Assembly: GCA_030272585.1 (NCBI GenBank)
Contig: BSYQ01000012.1
Coordinates: 1,178,001 to 1,242,000 of the forward strand
From: Bryopsis sp. KO-2023
Lineage: Eukaryota; Chlorophyta; Ulvophyceae; Bryopsidales; Bryopsidaceae
Length of the DNA: 64,000 nucleotides
Reading direction: 5' to 3'
A program made the position numbers and the translations under genes. Positions 40,770 through 50,849 of this stretch are shown here, one piece after another; the stretch's first letter is position 1, and every line of letters begins with the position of its first letter. The notes under the pieces are model-generated. The model was not told the DNA's origin. It did no database searches and was given only the letters and a program-made list of their open reading frames with translations.

Positions 40770-42450
40770 GGTTAAACGTATCAAAATACGTTTAACTATA
40801 AGCGAGGAGGCTTCCCTGCAAATTCAAACGCAACGTATCACGATACGTTTCAATAAACGTTAAATTTGCTTCTTGATTCGTATGATGTGCAGATCTATTA
40901 TGATCGATGGAGTTACAATCAGAAACTGTGACGTTCTTGGAAAACTTCAACAGGCGACACAAGAACTTGGACTTGGTAGGCAGTGTGCGTGTGCAGCTTG
41001 TCTTTGTTATTTTCATGTGCATAAGCCGCCCATCAATGCTCCAAGTGGAGAGGGGCCAACTGCAACTTTCGCTCTTAACACCCACCCGGCTTTTAATACA
41101 TTTCACGTTTTTCCGTCTAACCACCCCGCAAACAGCCGAAGCCGCTACGTTTCAAGAGACGTATCATGAATCTCGCCTCACCTTCCGGCAAAGGCCATCG
41201 CACGTTCCCACACACAGAAAGCAAAGCAGTAAACTACACGAAAAAAAGCTGACGTTTGCATAAACGTTTCAGACGGAGTACAGTCATCATGTTACGTCTC
41301 ATGAAACGTAACTGCCGTAATTTCGTCCTTCCTAGCTTTTCGAGTCGGAACGCGCGATCCCTTCACTTCTTCTTGATGTTCCTCCACGTTCGGTTTGCTG
41401 CGGGTCTTCGTTCCCACAGCGGATTGTTGACATATTCAGTCGGACGACTACGTTTAGGGACAATGTGAGAAGATTTAGGGCATTTCGGGTACGTTTTTAG
41501 GGCAATTTGGGTATTTTCCCTGTGACCGTCACCCGAATTCCGTACATGGCGCACATCGCCCTAGGGGAAAATGTGCGACAACAGATTTCATGAAAAGAGC
41601 CATGTTATGTTTATTGAAACGTATCATGGCTCTTGGCTCATAACGCGATGTGACGAGTGTGCATGCCAAGGAGCAATACGCTTCAGAAAACGTATCATGG
41701 CAACTTTCAAAGCGGAGAACCGCAAAGATGGTCTTGGAGTCCGTCAGACCGAAACCCATTCCGTTTTTTGGGATTCTTACACTACTCTACCACCCTCCAC
41801 CCCCCCGGACCCCCCCCTTGGAGGGATGACAGCTCATAGACTTGCGTGTCGTCATCAGGAAAAAGCACCGTGAATGATGTTCCTGATATTTTCGTGACTC
41901 TTCCTGTATATTCCTTGAGTACACTTTTCCTCCTTGCACCCTTGCGCCTCCTTTGGATGACTTTGAAGGTCGCCTTGACTTCGTTGCCACAGCGAAATCC
42001 TCGAGGAACATGCTGCATGTCCATGTCCACGTGTTCTTGTTCTTCATCCTGCTGCAGGGCACCCTCCTCATCTTCTTCATCTTCACCCTGTAACATAATG
42101 TAACATATCACGAACCGTTTAACACAAAACACACAAAAAAAGTAAAGAGAACAAACGAAACGTTGCCTGCTGTGGTGGTGGTGGTGGTGGTGGTGGCGGT
42201 GCTAAATCCGGGAACTTAGCAAGCTAACAAAATAAATTAATTAATTAATTTACAAGAAATAAAAATAAAAATGAATCACCCTCATGAAACATTACATGAA
42301 CCATTACATGAAACGTTTCCAACTTACAATGAACGCCGCGGTTGTCTCATGGAAGACGGATGCAGCCCTAAAACCTTCCCTAATTTGCTCTTGTGTCATC
42401 ACAAGAGTCTCCTGCAAAAGAAACGTTACATTAAACGTTACATTAACCCA
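40770..42450. repeat. field of GAAACGTATCAT-like motifs
   Basis: AAACGT or ACGTTT words, often extended to AAACGTATCAT or TACGTTTCA, appear more than a dozen times on both strands. Positions include about 40,777-40,797, 40,830-40,862, 41,143-41,167, 41,262, 41,290-41,310, 41,447, 41,490, 41,617, 41,694, 42,150, 42,286-42,320 and 42,420-42,445. Two sites form near-perfect palindromes (GTTAAACGTAT...ATACGTTTAAC and AACGTATCACGATACGTT). The motif field covers the tudor-like gene, including its introns. Confidence 0.65.
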
Positions 42451-42665
42451 CAGCCGAAAAAAAAAAAAAAAAACCTTACTTGGCGCCCTGGGCAGCCCCC
42501 CTCGACCAAAACAGCGTATTCCAGGTGGTATTTTTGCAGGTGGTCAGCCATCCGCTTGGAGCGCCCAGTGCGAATTTGCGAGCAGATGGGGATACAAAGG
42601 TCTTGCCCTACTTTCAACAATTTCCTATCTTTGTATAGTTGTGCGAAGCTATTAAATTCCACCAT
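41782..42665 (-). CDS. three-exon gene, acidic protein with tudor/SH3-like domain
   Basis: The model is join(42665..42480, 42411..42328, 42087..41782) on the minus strand, 191 residues. All junctions are canonical and in phase 0: CGCCAA|GTAAGG to TTTTGCAG|GAGACT, then TTCATT|GTAAGT to GTTACAG|GGTGAA. Exon 1 (MVEFNSFAQLYKDRKLLKVG) is soluble and helical. Exon 3 opens with an acidic run (GEDEEDEEG) and continues into GFRCGNEVKATFKV ... YTGRVTKISGTSFTVLFPDD, the strand pattern of a tudor or SH3-like fold with the usual V.F.DD turn. Such domains bind methylated or modified peptides; that function is inferred. Introns are 68 and 240 bases. The second holds a (GGT)n stretch. Surrounding GAAACGTATCAT motifs might be control sites or remnants of a mobile element. 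Confidence 0.7.
42171..42202 (+). repeat. (GGT)n microsatellite in an intron
   Basis: About nine GGT units within intron 2 of the tudor-like gene. Confidence 0.85.
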
Positions 42666-44880
42666 CTATTTCTCATTATTTGGGATCTTGCTCTTTGCTT
42701 GAAGAACATTATCATGCCTTGTCGATACGATGTTTTGTATTAGTCCATGTCAACACGAGCATATCAGAAGAAGGTCTTTCAATCTGCTCCTAAAAAATAA
42801 AAAATAACCTCCGGGCAAATTCTCGACCTTTAGTAGATAACCATGTGCAACAAACAAAGGAAAGCGAAAAGATATACGTTAGGGTTTGACTCGATATTTG
42901 ATATTTCAATCGTCTCGAGTAAGATGGCGTTATCGACGTGTCATCATCTTAGTCTGCCGTTAATTGTTCTTGTCAGCTGTTAACCATGAGGCAAGTTAAT
43001 AATGTTACTAACAATTGGGGTTATAGCTCACGCATGTTTTCTTGCCGTCGGGGCACTCAGAAAGGGTGGGATGGGCGAAAGAAATAATGATCGTAAGAAT
43101 ACGCTTTCCAATACGGTGGCACTCCCGCCAAACTCTTAGACGTCGAGGTGCCTCCCGGGAGTGTTGCCAACCAGGCGGCAGTTGGGCGAACAATACAAGT
43201 GGCAGGCCTCGAGACGTTTTTTGCAAATAATACAATGTCAGTGCCATACCAATGTCGAAGTCGTAGATAGGTGCATTAGAATAGATATTTTAAAAAATAA
43301 GTCGCAAGTTCAGGCCAAGTTTGTCTTTCGTGTTTTGTTCCTGAAGTGCATGTCGCTACCAAGTAAAACGAATGGCTCTTCGGAAGAATCGCACAAGTCT
43401 CCCATTAAACTATCAATTTTTTTTCTGAATAGTTTGTGTGCAATATTTAAGATTGGAAATACGCTTTGCAATAAGAAGTATACTACACTTGGACAACATC
43501 GCTTAATATAGAGCAAAACATGTTATCCAAACCACCTCTTTTGTTGAGTCTCTTGCTACTACATTATAGTCACAAGATCAGACATCGTTCTAAGCGATGA
43601 TCGATCATTACAACTCGTGGCTTCAATACGAAGTTCTCACATATAGAAACAGACCTTGGTCGACACGATGCTATAAATGCAAAACTTTTTAAAGATGGGA
43701 ATTTGCTCAAGGTGCTCGACAAGAGTAAAGAGAAGGATGCCTAGCTGCAAAGCCAAATTGCAATAGACCAAGACCATATCCATCTTCTCACCAACAGACC
43801 TGGATTATGTTGGACAATTTGAGTACCTTAATCGTAGATAGGGAATTACAAACACGGATTGGTTGGGATTTGCTTGGCTAAGGCCGTTTATACAAGAAGG
43901 AATGTATTACAAAGAATTAATTCGTATTGCTTCTTTTGTGCGTTGTGTTGAAGAGATCGATGATTAGCTTCGAGCACATTTTTGAAAATATGAGAATAAC
44001 GATAGTTCCATAGCGTTCTTGAGAAGCCTATTTTAAGGTGCAAGGGTGTTTTGTGTAATAGTTGCAAGATTCTACGTCACCGTTGATCACCATGCCTAGC
44101 ATTCTAAACTTTACGTTTATGGTTGAGAGAACCCGAAATATATTTATTGCCGTCTTGTCTTTATGAACTTGTTCTTATCTTAAAACAAAATACCTCCTAT
44201 GAGGATAGACGTAGCGTTGACACATCGCATAGCACGGATTTAATCAAACAAAGAACGAAGCGATAATACTTTCTCCGCGTTGAAAGTATCGCTCGTTAGA
44301 ACCTCCTCTTAGTTACGTAAATGCTGACAGATACACCAAATATGGTAGTAGGCAACACTCATTGTGGCATCAGAGAAGAGACGAGAGAATGGCATATGCC
44401 GTATTTTCTCTAATAGAAACAATAGAGGCGATTCGTATTTTTCGCAAGAGAGGCTGGGCAACTTCTATGTATATGTAATCATTGTTGTTAACAAGAACCC
44501 CGGGCGACTGGTTTTAGAATGTAACTTCTCCGAGGTTGACCTAGGTCGACTCCCAGCCACCACCACCATTATTACTTTCATAATCATTATCGAAACACAA
44601 AGAGATACTTCCTCTTTGATCCGATTTTTTTTTGTCTATATGGAATTTAGCTTCAACAAAGTGTCTAATTATAGAATTATTGATATTTGGAGCATGGAAT
44701 CTTTGTCAGGGCTGATGGAATTTATGGCATATCCGAGAATGACAAAAAATTTACATGAAAGGTAAGATTGTATGGGAAAATTTCAATTTCAATTTTAGTT
44801 AATTCTCTACTTAATTTGAGTAAATTTTTAAAAAACATTTGGGTTCTGGATGGAGGGGTTTTTTGTTATGATTCTCACCA
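42666..44880. other. no gene seen
   Basis: AT-rich, with short frames lacking any domain. A Gly/Arg-poor frame at 44,364-44,765 is open for 133 codons, but its composition suggests chance. Confidence 0.4.
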
Positions 44881-44887
44881 CAGCATG

Positions 44888-45195
44888 CTATGACCCCTGC
44901 TGACTGACTGGCTGCCTGCCCACCTCTGAACAACAAAAAACACCTGAACAAAAAGAAAAAATACCGAATGAGTAACAAAAAAAATTCGACAGATCTCTTC
45001 TTTTTTTGTTTTTTTTGCGGGGGAGGGAGGTTCTTTGTTTTCTGCACAGGCACAACTGGGAAGGGGGGCAGGTCCCCTTAAAGATTTTTCTGGGCTGCCC
45101 CCCACCCCCCTTAAAAAACAAAACAAAAAAAGCTCACAGTTGCTCACCTGCTGACTGACTGCTCGCCCACCTCTGAAAAAAGAAAAATAAACAAA
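44888..45195. repeat. duplicated CTGCTGACTGACTG...CCCACCTCTGAA block
   Basis: CCTGCTGACTGACTGGCTGC...CCCACCTCTGAACAAC at about 44,897-44,937 and CCTGCTGACTGACTGCTCGCCCACCTCTGAAAAA at about 45,147-45,180 are near-identical and 250 bases apart. Each is followed by A-rich sequence. It could be a pair of related introns or a short dispersed repeat. Confidence 0.6.
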
Positions 45196-45857
45196 AATAA
45201 AACACAAAATCAGTCGAAGAAAAAAACTGCACCCCGCCCTCGCGGGCTTTCAAAACCCAACGGCGCACCGACGAGTTTGCCAACGCGTGCGCTCCTCAAT
45301 GTCGCTCACAGGCCGTTCCCATCACCTATCAAAAGAAAAAAAAAAGAAGAAAAACCCAGAAAGAACGCCATGTAACGTCGCTGCACAACCTCCCCCCTTG
45401 AAAAAAACGACCCCCTAATCAAGAAGAGAGGGAAAAATAAACAAAACGCTGAATCTAGCGAATTCATGGATTAGTTGAAAACACATGAAGGGAGCGCTCT
45501 TCTTTACCGACAGGCGCCACCTCTCCCATGGCCGAGTCGCAAACGATCAATCCAACAGAAACAGAAACTGAGCTGCGGACGAAAACCCCAATCGAACGAT
45601 ACACCGCATTAAAGTTAAAAAAAAAAAAAAGACGGGGAGGTCGATGTAACCTCCCTGAGGTGACGTCCCATCCAAAAAGACATCACGTTATTTTGTGAAG
45701 CAGTGCCTCGCAAGAAAAAAAAAGGGGAAAAAAACGAAGCGCTCGCAGAACGCGCGCGCGCATCGCCAGATCACGTCCAGTCCAGCCAGTTATTTTGATT
45801 TTGGAAAAACGACCCCCCTCCCTCCTGGATCGCCTCGATTGAAAAAAAAAAGCGATC

Positions 45858-47635
45858 ATGTCGAAGGTGCACCTTTTCGTCGCGACGCTGCTGCTTTTCG
45901 CTTTTTTCAATTTGACACCAACACATGGTAGGAGGAGGAACAGACGCGCGTCCAGCTTTGACACATTTCGAAACTGTGGGGATACGTTTTACAAAATCGA
46001 CCTCCACGCGCCGCCGATCGCACCACCACACCCACCGTGAATTTTCCCAACCACTTCAGGGGAGGAAACTTCCGGTTGGAAAAAAGAAAAGAACCCCCCC
46101 CGATAGGAATTTTCAACTGTTTTTTCTTTTTTTTTTTCATTTCGTTCGCCTGGATTGAAGAAGGAAAAGCGCGTATTGACGTTGATTGGGTTTTCAGGAG
46201 GGAAGTGCTTGCCGGATGTGGTCTGTCAAGGGACGAAATGCGCTCTGGACACCTGCTGCGAATGCGGCTCGTGGAATCCCGATGGTTCATGCACCTCCGA
46301 TGGATGGACTAGAACTGAAGGCACTGGAGAATGCGATTTCTCTCTTGGAGGTACGATTTTTTATTTTTTATTTTTTTCACGAAACAAGACATCAATATCA
46401 AATCGGCAAATTTTTTTTTTTCTTTTTTACCTTTGCTGCGTGCGTCTAGAAATGAAATCTATTTATCGATACACTAAAAAAAAAAAAAAGCAATATCTTC
46501 TCCACAGTTTGCTTTTGGAATGCATCTGTCTCGTGGTCCAAAAAGAAGACCAAAATGAAATCAATCAAATGGAAGAAGAAAAAAAATATTCGTATATATG
46601 TAAGCATTATTGGCATTATTAAAGGTTAGAGAAATGCTTAATAGTTTTACAGGTGGCAGTCAAGTATTCTTGCACAAAGTGAAAATTTAGTTATTTATAG
46701 TTTGTTTTTGCTGGAAATGTCTGGGAAGGGTGTGAGGTTTGATCCAATTTGGAGGGGAGGGGAAATTTCTAGATAAGTTTAGGATTGTAATGAAAACACA
46801 GCGGAGGTGCTTTTATAGGTTAAGTAATCTTTTCCTTCTGTTAGTCATCAGCCAATGCAAGGCGGCATCTTGAAGCAAAAGCTTTTTATGAAAACGAAAA
46901 AATCAGACTGAAAACGAAAGTGAGGAAACAAAAAAAAAAGCAGGAAGGAATCGATCTGGTCGGCAAACAGAAACCACTGTACAGTCGATTCCCTAACCCT
47001 TCAAATTTTTGCAAGGGGAAGAAACCTGTTAAGAACTAAAACAGCACCACAGAAAAAAGTTCTCAATATGTCGGGAAAAATACATACTCATACTGCACTT
47101 TGAATCCAAAAAGAGGCACATTTTTTCACGCTTTATTTTCTTCATCCTGCACAAGATGGTGAATTTTTTTATTTTTATTTTACTTTTTTTTATTTTTTTA
47201 CTTCTGAGAAAACCAGGTGGAGGAGAGATCAGCGAGGAATGCGCATGCCCTGCGAAAACAGAATGTCAGTTTCAGAAGATAAGCGGCGACGAAACCACCA
47301 CGTGTCAGTGCACCTGTTGGGATTCTGAGGGGCTTTGCCAGTCTGACTCTTGGGAAGTAACCGAAGGCGACGGAGACTGCGATTTTGAGGTGGCAACCCC
47401 ACCCCCAGCCCTTCCTTCAACTCCACCTCCACCTCCTAGTGAGTCAATTGACGATACGGAGGAGTGTGCATGTCCGCCTGGAGGAACTGAATGCGACGAT
47501 AAGAAATACAGTGGCGATGGGACGGTGTGTCAATGCGAATGTTGGGATTCTGAAGGGAAGTGTCTGGAGGGTGCTTGGAGAGTGACTGAAGGAAATGGAG
47601 ATTGTGATTTCGAGGTGCCACCCCCAGAAGGATGA
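45858..47635 (+). CDS. secreted cysteine-rich repeat protein, three exons
   Basis: The model is join(45858..45927, 46198..46350, 47217..47635), 213 residues. All junctions are GT..AG and phase 1: ACACATG|GTAGGA to TTTTCAG|GAGGGA, then CTTGGAG|GTACGA to AAACCAG|GTGGAG. Exon 1 is a clean signal peptide (MSKVHLFVATLLLFAFFNL then TPTHG). The rest is three modules of about 50 residues. Modules 2 and 3 read CACP....C......GD...CQC.CWDSEG.C....W.VTEG.GDCDFEV, and module 1, coded by exon 2, is a diverged version (CECGSWNPDGSC ... RTEGTGECDFS). Modules 2 and 3 are joined by a Pro/Thr linker. The even cysteine spacing suggests a disulphide-stabilised extracellular domain, perhaps cell-wall, adhesion or defence related; I know no named family that fits exactly. 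Exon-module correspondence points to growth by exon or module duplication. Confidence 0.8.
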
Positions 47636-48350
47636 TTTTCACCGACAGCTGCTGGTGACCTTTTGAATTATCCTTGCATATATATAATAAGAAAAAAGGG
47701 GTGGTTGGTTGAAGCTGTGGCTTTTTTGGTTGTTGGGGTTGGTGTTTTTTTCGATGGTTTGGTATTTATTGGTTTTATGCACAAATAATGATCATTACAA
47801 GGGGAGGATACCTCATCCTGAAATGGGTGTCGGTATGGCAGGGTGTAATGATCCTTTTTTAGTAACAGGGTGATATGGTATTTTTTAAAGCAGGTGTAAT
47901 GTTCCTTGTTTCGTATAAAGGACCGATGTCTGGAAGTTTTTTTTTCTTCTTGTAATTGGATGAGGGCAGAATGGCATGGAATCCTTAATTCCGGCTCAGC
48001 TTTTGCCCCCCCTATCCCACCCCTTTTTAATAATCCTAGTAATGGGGTTCACCAATTTTCTGTATTCGCTAAGATAAAATGGCTGTGCGGTCCACCAAGG
48101 TACATCGAGACCACCACCCCCTTCCAAAAAACAAAAACAGCTAAAGAATATTCGCTTTGCTCGAAAAAGTTTTTCCGAGCTCTGCAAAATCTGAACCTCC
48201 CATGTGCGCCTTCGTCCAGAAATCCCAAAAACGAATCTCAATCACCGGGTGGAGTGATATACTCGTATTTTGCCTCTTGCAGAAAACTAAAATCCCTGAT
48301 AGCGAACCTCAGATTTTGGAGAAAATTATTGACCTTGAATAGTAACCACT
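47636..48350. other. intergenic, contains a copy of a short dispersed repeat
   Basis: Non-coding 3' flank of the cysteine-rich gene with several poly-T runs, then a repeat copy at 48,046-48,116. Confidence 0.4.
48046..48116 (+). repeat. short dispersed repeat, copy 1
   Basis: CACCAATTTTCTGTATTCGC(T/A)AAGATAAAATGGCTGTGCGG...CCAAGGT...GAGACCACC. A clearly related copy lies at 50,750-50,818. Confidence 0.8.
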
Positions 48351-49909
48351 TCAGGAAGAGCAAGATTCGCAAAGATGCGTTTTGACCTGTGGGTGGCCTC
48401 CCTGCTGATCATCTGATCGTTTCTTTGATGTCCAAGGTCCACCACCACCTGACGACCTCGGTGCGTTTATATTGGTGAGGTCTGAAGGACAACTCGAAAG
48501 AAGAAGCTGCAAGGGACCGCCTCCGGTTAGTCCAATCTTATCACTCTGGATAGTCATGCCCTGATTGATTGTAAGTAAATCATAAATGTCGATTTCCCAA
48601 TGGCGAATGAGTCCACGGTGGCCACCAGCCATGACTGAACTGCCAAAAAAAAACACAGAAAACCATACTTGAAGAATTTGAGATGTTATAAAATCGTGTG
48701 TGATTCATGCTACACTTTTTAAAGATGATTTTGGAGGAAATAAACTGTTTTTATTTCTGGCTCCAGATGTTCTGTTTTGATCTTTACAAGACAGCTAAAG
48801 AAGGCCATCGCCCTCCATTATGCCATGAAAACACAACTAAAAAGTCAAATAACATACCAACCCACAAATTTGTCACCAATAATCAAGGAAAAATATATTG
48901 TTAGGTCCAGGGCTTTCCAAGCATATCGCCTGTGGCGAAGCATGCATCCCCATTTCAGCATCACCATCTGCAGATGTCTGTTTGTTTTTGCTCAGGGAGG
49001 ACTTCTTGTGTCAGACAGCCATAGACAAAATCAGCATGACCTCCACTTCTGTGGTTCCGATACCCTCGGTTGATTTTGGCACAGCGTGTAGAGTACCTCT
49101 CCAAGATGCATGCAATCTTCTCTCCAGCTGCCCCTATGGTCAGCACAAGTTTTGAAACAAATTGAAAACTCCTCCTGAGAACAGGAAGAGTGTGGTATTC
49201 TATCCTCAGGTAGTAGCTTGGCCAAAAACGCACAGCATGTATGTAAGCATTAAATTCATGAGAGTGGCTTGCGGTAGGACTTACACCTCTGCTTTATTGC
49301 AAGATGGAGGATTTCATCCCTTCACACTGTCACAGTGGCTGACGGTGAATCCGCTAGAGTTTCATTTATTCTTTTTGTTTTGTTTTGATCACCTTTGGCT
49401 TCTGTTTCAGCAGGTAGAACAATGGGGACAGGTCGGCGCCTCACACAACACTGCATGCCATTGTTCGGGTGCTCAATTTCATTTACAGTTTCTGCATCGC
49501 TGCCATGGATGCTGGCTGATGGGGAAATTCTGGTGAAACCTCCATGGCCTGTCCTACCACTCAGCCCAGACATATTTCTTGGTATATGCTTTGAGGGGTC
49601 ATGCAGCATCCTGGGCGTCCACGCGACGATTTTAGGTGTTTTGGCCTACAGACTGTGAGTGAGCTCCCTGCAGAGATGGAACCGTTTTTTAACCCAGCCC
49701 TCATGAAAATGATTAAGAATGTCCACCTCCGAAACCCAGTCAGTCCGTGCGATGATCAAAGACGCAATCAGGTGTTCCACACACAACAAACTGTTGGCGA
49801 GGTGGCTAATACATATTCTTTGCCCACGACGTGGGCCCCACGTGCATGTCTTAGCTCGTATTTCTGATTGAAAGAGTGGTGACACAGATGTCCCAAAAAG
49901 TACGCGCAC
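48351..49909 (-). CDS. probable multi-exon host gene, unidentified
   Basis: Four protein-like stretches lie in line on the minus strand. At 49,850-49,646: KTCTWGPRRGQRICISHLAN and IARTDWVSEVDILNHFHEGW. At about 49,640-49,400: KTPKIVAWTPRMLHDPSKHI and GFTRISPSASIHGSDAETVN. At about 49,200-48,961: FQFVSKLVLTIGAAGEKIAC and SGGHADFVYGC. At 48,645-48,351: MAGGHRGLIRHWEIDIYDLL and LQLLLSSCPSDLTN. Plausible acceptors (TTTTTTTTGGCAG before the last block, CAATCAG before the first) support splicing. The short hydrophilic blocks with GH and W motifs are reminiscent of beta-propeller repeats, but that is a weak guess. Exon ends are not fixed. Confidence 0.4.
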
Positions 49910-50430
49910 AACGGCCTTTGTTTTCAGACTTTCAAGGTGTCGTTGACCTCAGCATCAAGAATTTGGTCGAGAATGGCGCGAACTTGGAAGCTAGAGATGA
50001 TGAAGGCTTCACCCCCCTGCACTTGGCGTCAAAGTTTGGATACTCACTTGTCGAGGCTTTTATTGATGCCGGCGCCGATCTTGAAGCGATGGACAACGAA
50101 GGGAACACTCCTTTGGCCATTGCCTCCTTCTTTGGGCACGATGTCGAAAGCAAGGTGTTGTTAGAGGCTGGAGCGAACCCCAACGTGAAATATGTCGGTT
50201 CAGCCGGTGAAGACACGTCTTTGGTTCCAAATTACAAGGCACCTCTGCATTTCGTAGCGCTTTATGCCCGAAAAAGCATCCCCCAGGTGAAGTCGATCGT
50301 TGAGGCGCTGATTGAAGCCGGTGCAGACGTCAACGTTGTGGATGATGAGGGCAACACGCCGCTTCAAATTGCTGAGAAATATGGGCGACTGGAGGTGATA
50401 CGTTTTTTGAAGGAGAACGGCGCTCGTTGA
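49888..50430 (+). CDS. ankyrin-repeat protein
   Basis: Roughly 180 residues with about five ankyrin repeats: NLVENGANLEARDDEGFTPLH, FIDAGADLEAMDNEGNTPLA, LLEAGANPNVKYVG (followed by an insertion), LIEAGADVNVVDDEGNTPLQ, then a capping helix VIRFLKENGAR and a natural stop. Ankyrin repeats mediate protein-protein contacts; the partner is unknown. The start is uncertain: the ATG at 49,888 precedes a TTTGTTTTCAG acceptor-like sequence at about 49,926, so the true first exon may lie upstream and the repeats may begin with an exon at about 49,927. The 5' end overlaps the minus-strand gene's first block, so one boundary must be wrong or the genes overlap head to head. Confidence 0.8.
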   Translation: MSQKVRAQRPLFSDFQGVVDLSIKNLVENGANLEARDDEGFTPLHLASKFGYSLVEAFIDAGADLEAMDNEGNTPLAIASFFGHDVESKVLLEAGANPNVKYVGSAGEDTSLVPNYKAPLHFVALYARKSIPQVKSIVEALIEAGADVNVVDDEGNTPLQIAEKYGRLEVIRFLKENGAR

Positions 50431-50749
50431 GGCGTTCCAGTCCAGTTGATCGCCGGACAAAGCCGCCAGTAAATGTTTGGTGAGGAGCTTTTGTGCGGGA
50501 GAACTTGGACGACCTCAATTTTGGTTTTTCAGCATGTGGGGGCGACGACTCACGAGTTGTGAGCCACAACTGTTGAGGCTCTAGATGGTTTGTGGCAGGG
50601 AACTCAGTATTGGGGTTTTAGCTGAAGTTTGTCTAGCCACAAAAAATAAAACTGGAGAGCCAACATTTCCTTTTATTTTCATTGAAAAGGGAGTGCAGGG
50701 GCTGCGAGGGTAGGGGTGGAAATAAAACTTATCGTCTTTGCTAAAAATT
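50431..50749. other. 3' flank of the ankyrin gene, no gene
   Basis: No domain or exon pattern recognised. Confidence 0.35.
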
Positions 50750-50818
50750 GTCAACCAATTTTCTGTATTCGCTGAGATGGACTGGCTGTGCGGTGGCCAA
50801 GGTGAATCCAGACCACCC
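50750..50818 (+). repeat. short dispersed repeat, copy 2
   Basis: AACCAATTTTCTGTATTCGCTGAGATGGACTGGCTGTGCGG, CCAAGGTGAATCCAGACCACC, matching 48,046-48,116. The following 50,820-50,850 holds the tandem word AACGTAACGTAACGTGTAACGTAAC. Confidence 0.8.
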
Positions 50819-50849
50819 TCACGGGTAACGTAACGTAACGTGTAACGTA

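Noticed and set aside
44364-44765. A 133-codon open frame as a host gene
   Set aside because: Asn/Ile/Phe-rich composition typical of AT-rich non-coding DNA, with no domain, splice sites or repeats to support it.
49395-49658. Plus-strand hydrophobic protein between the cysteine-rich and ankyrin genes
   Set aside because: The minus-strand reading of the same DNA is more hydrophilic and protein-like and lines up with neighbouring exon-like blocks; the plus-strand frame has no start context or splice support.
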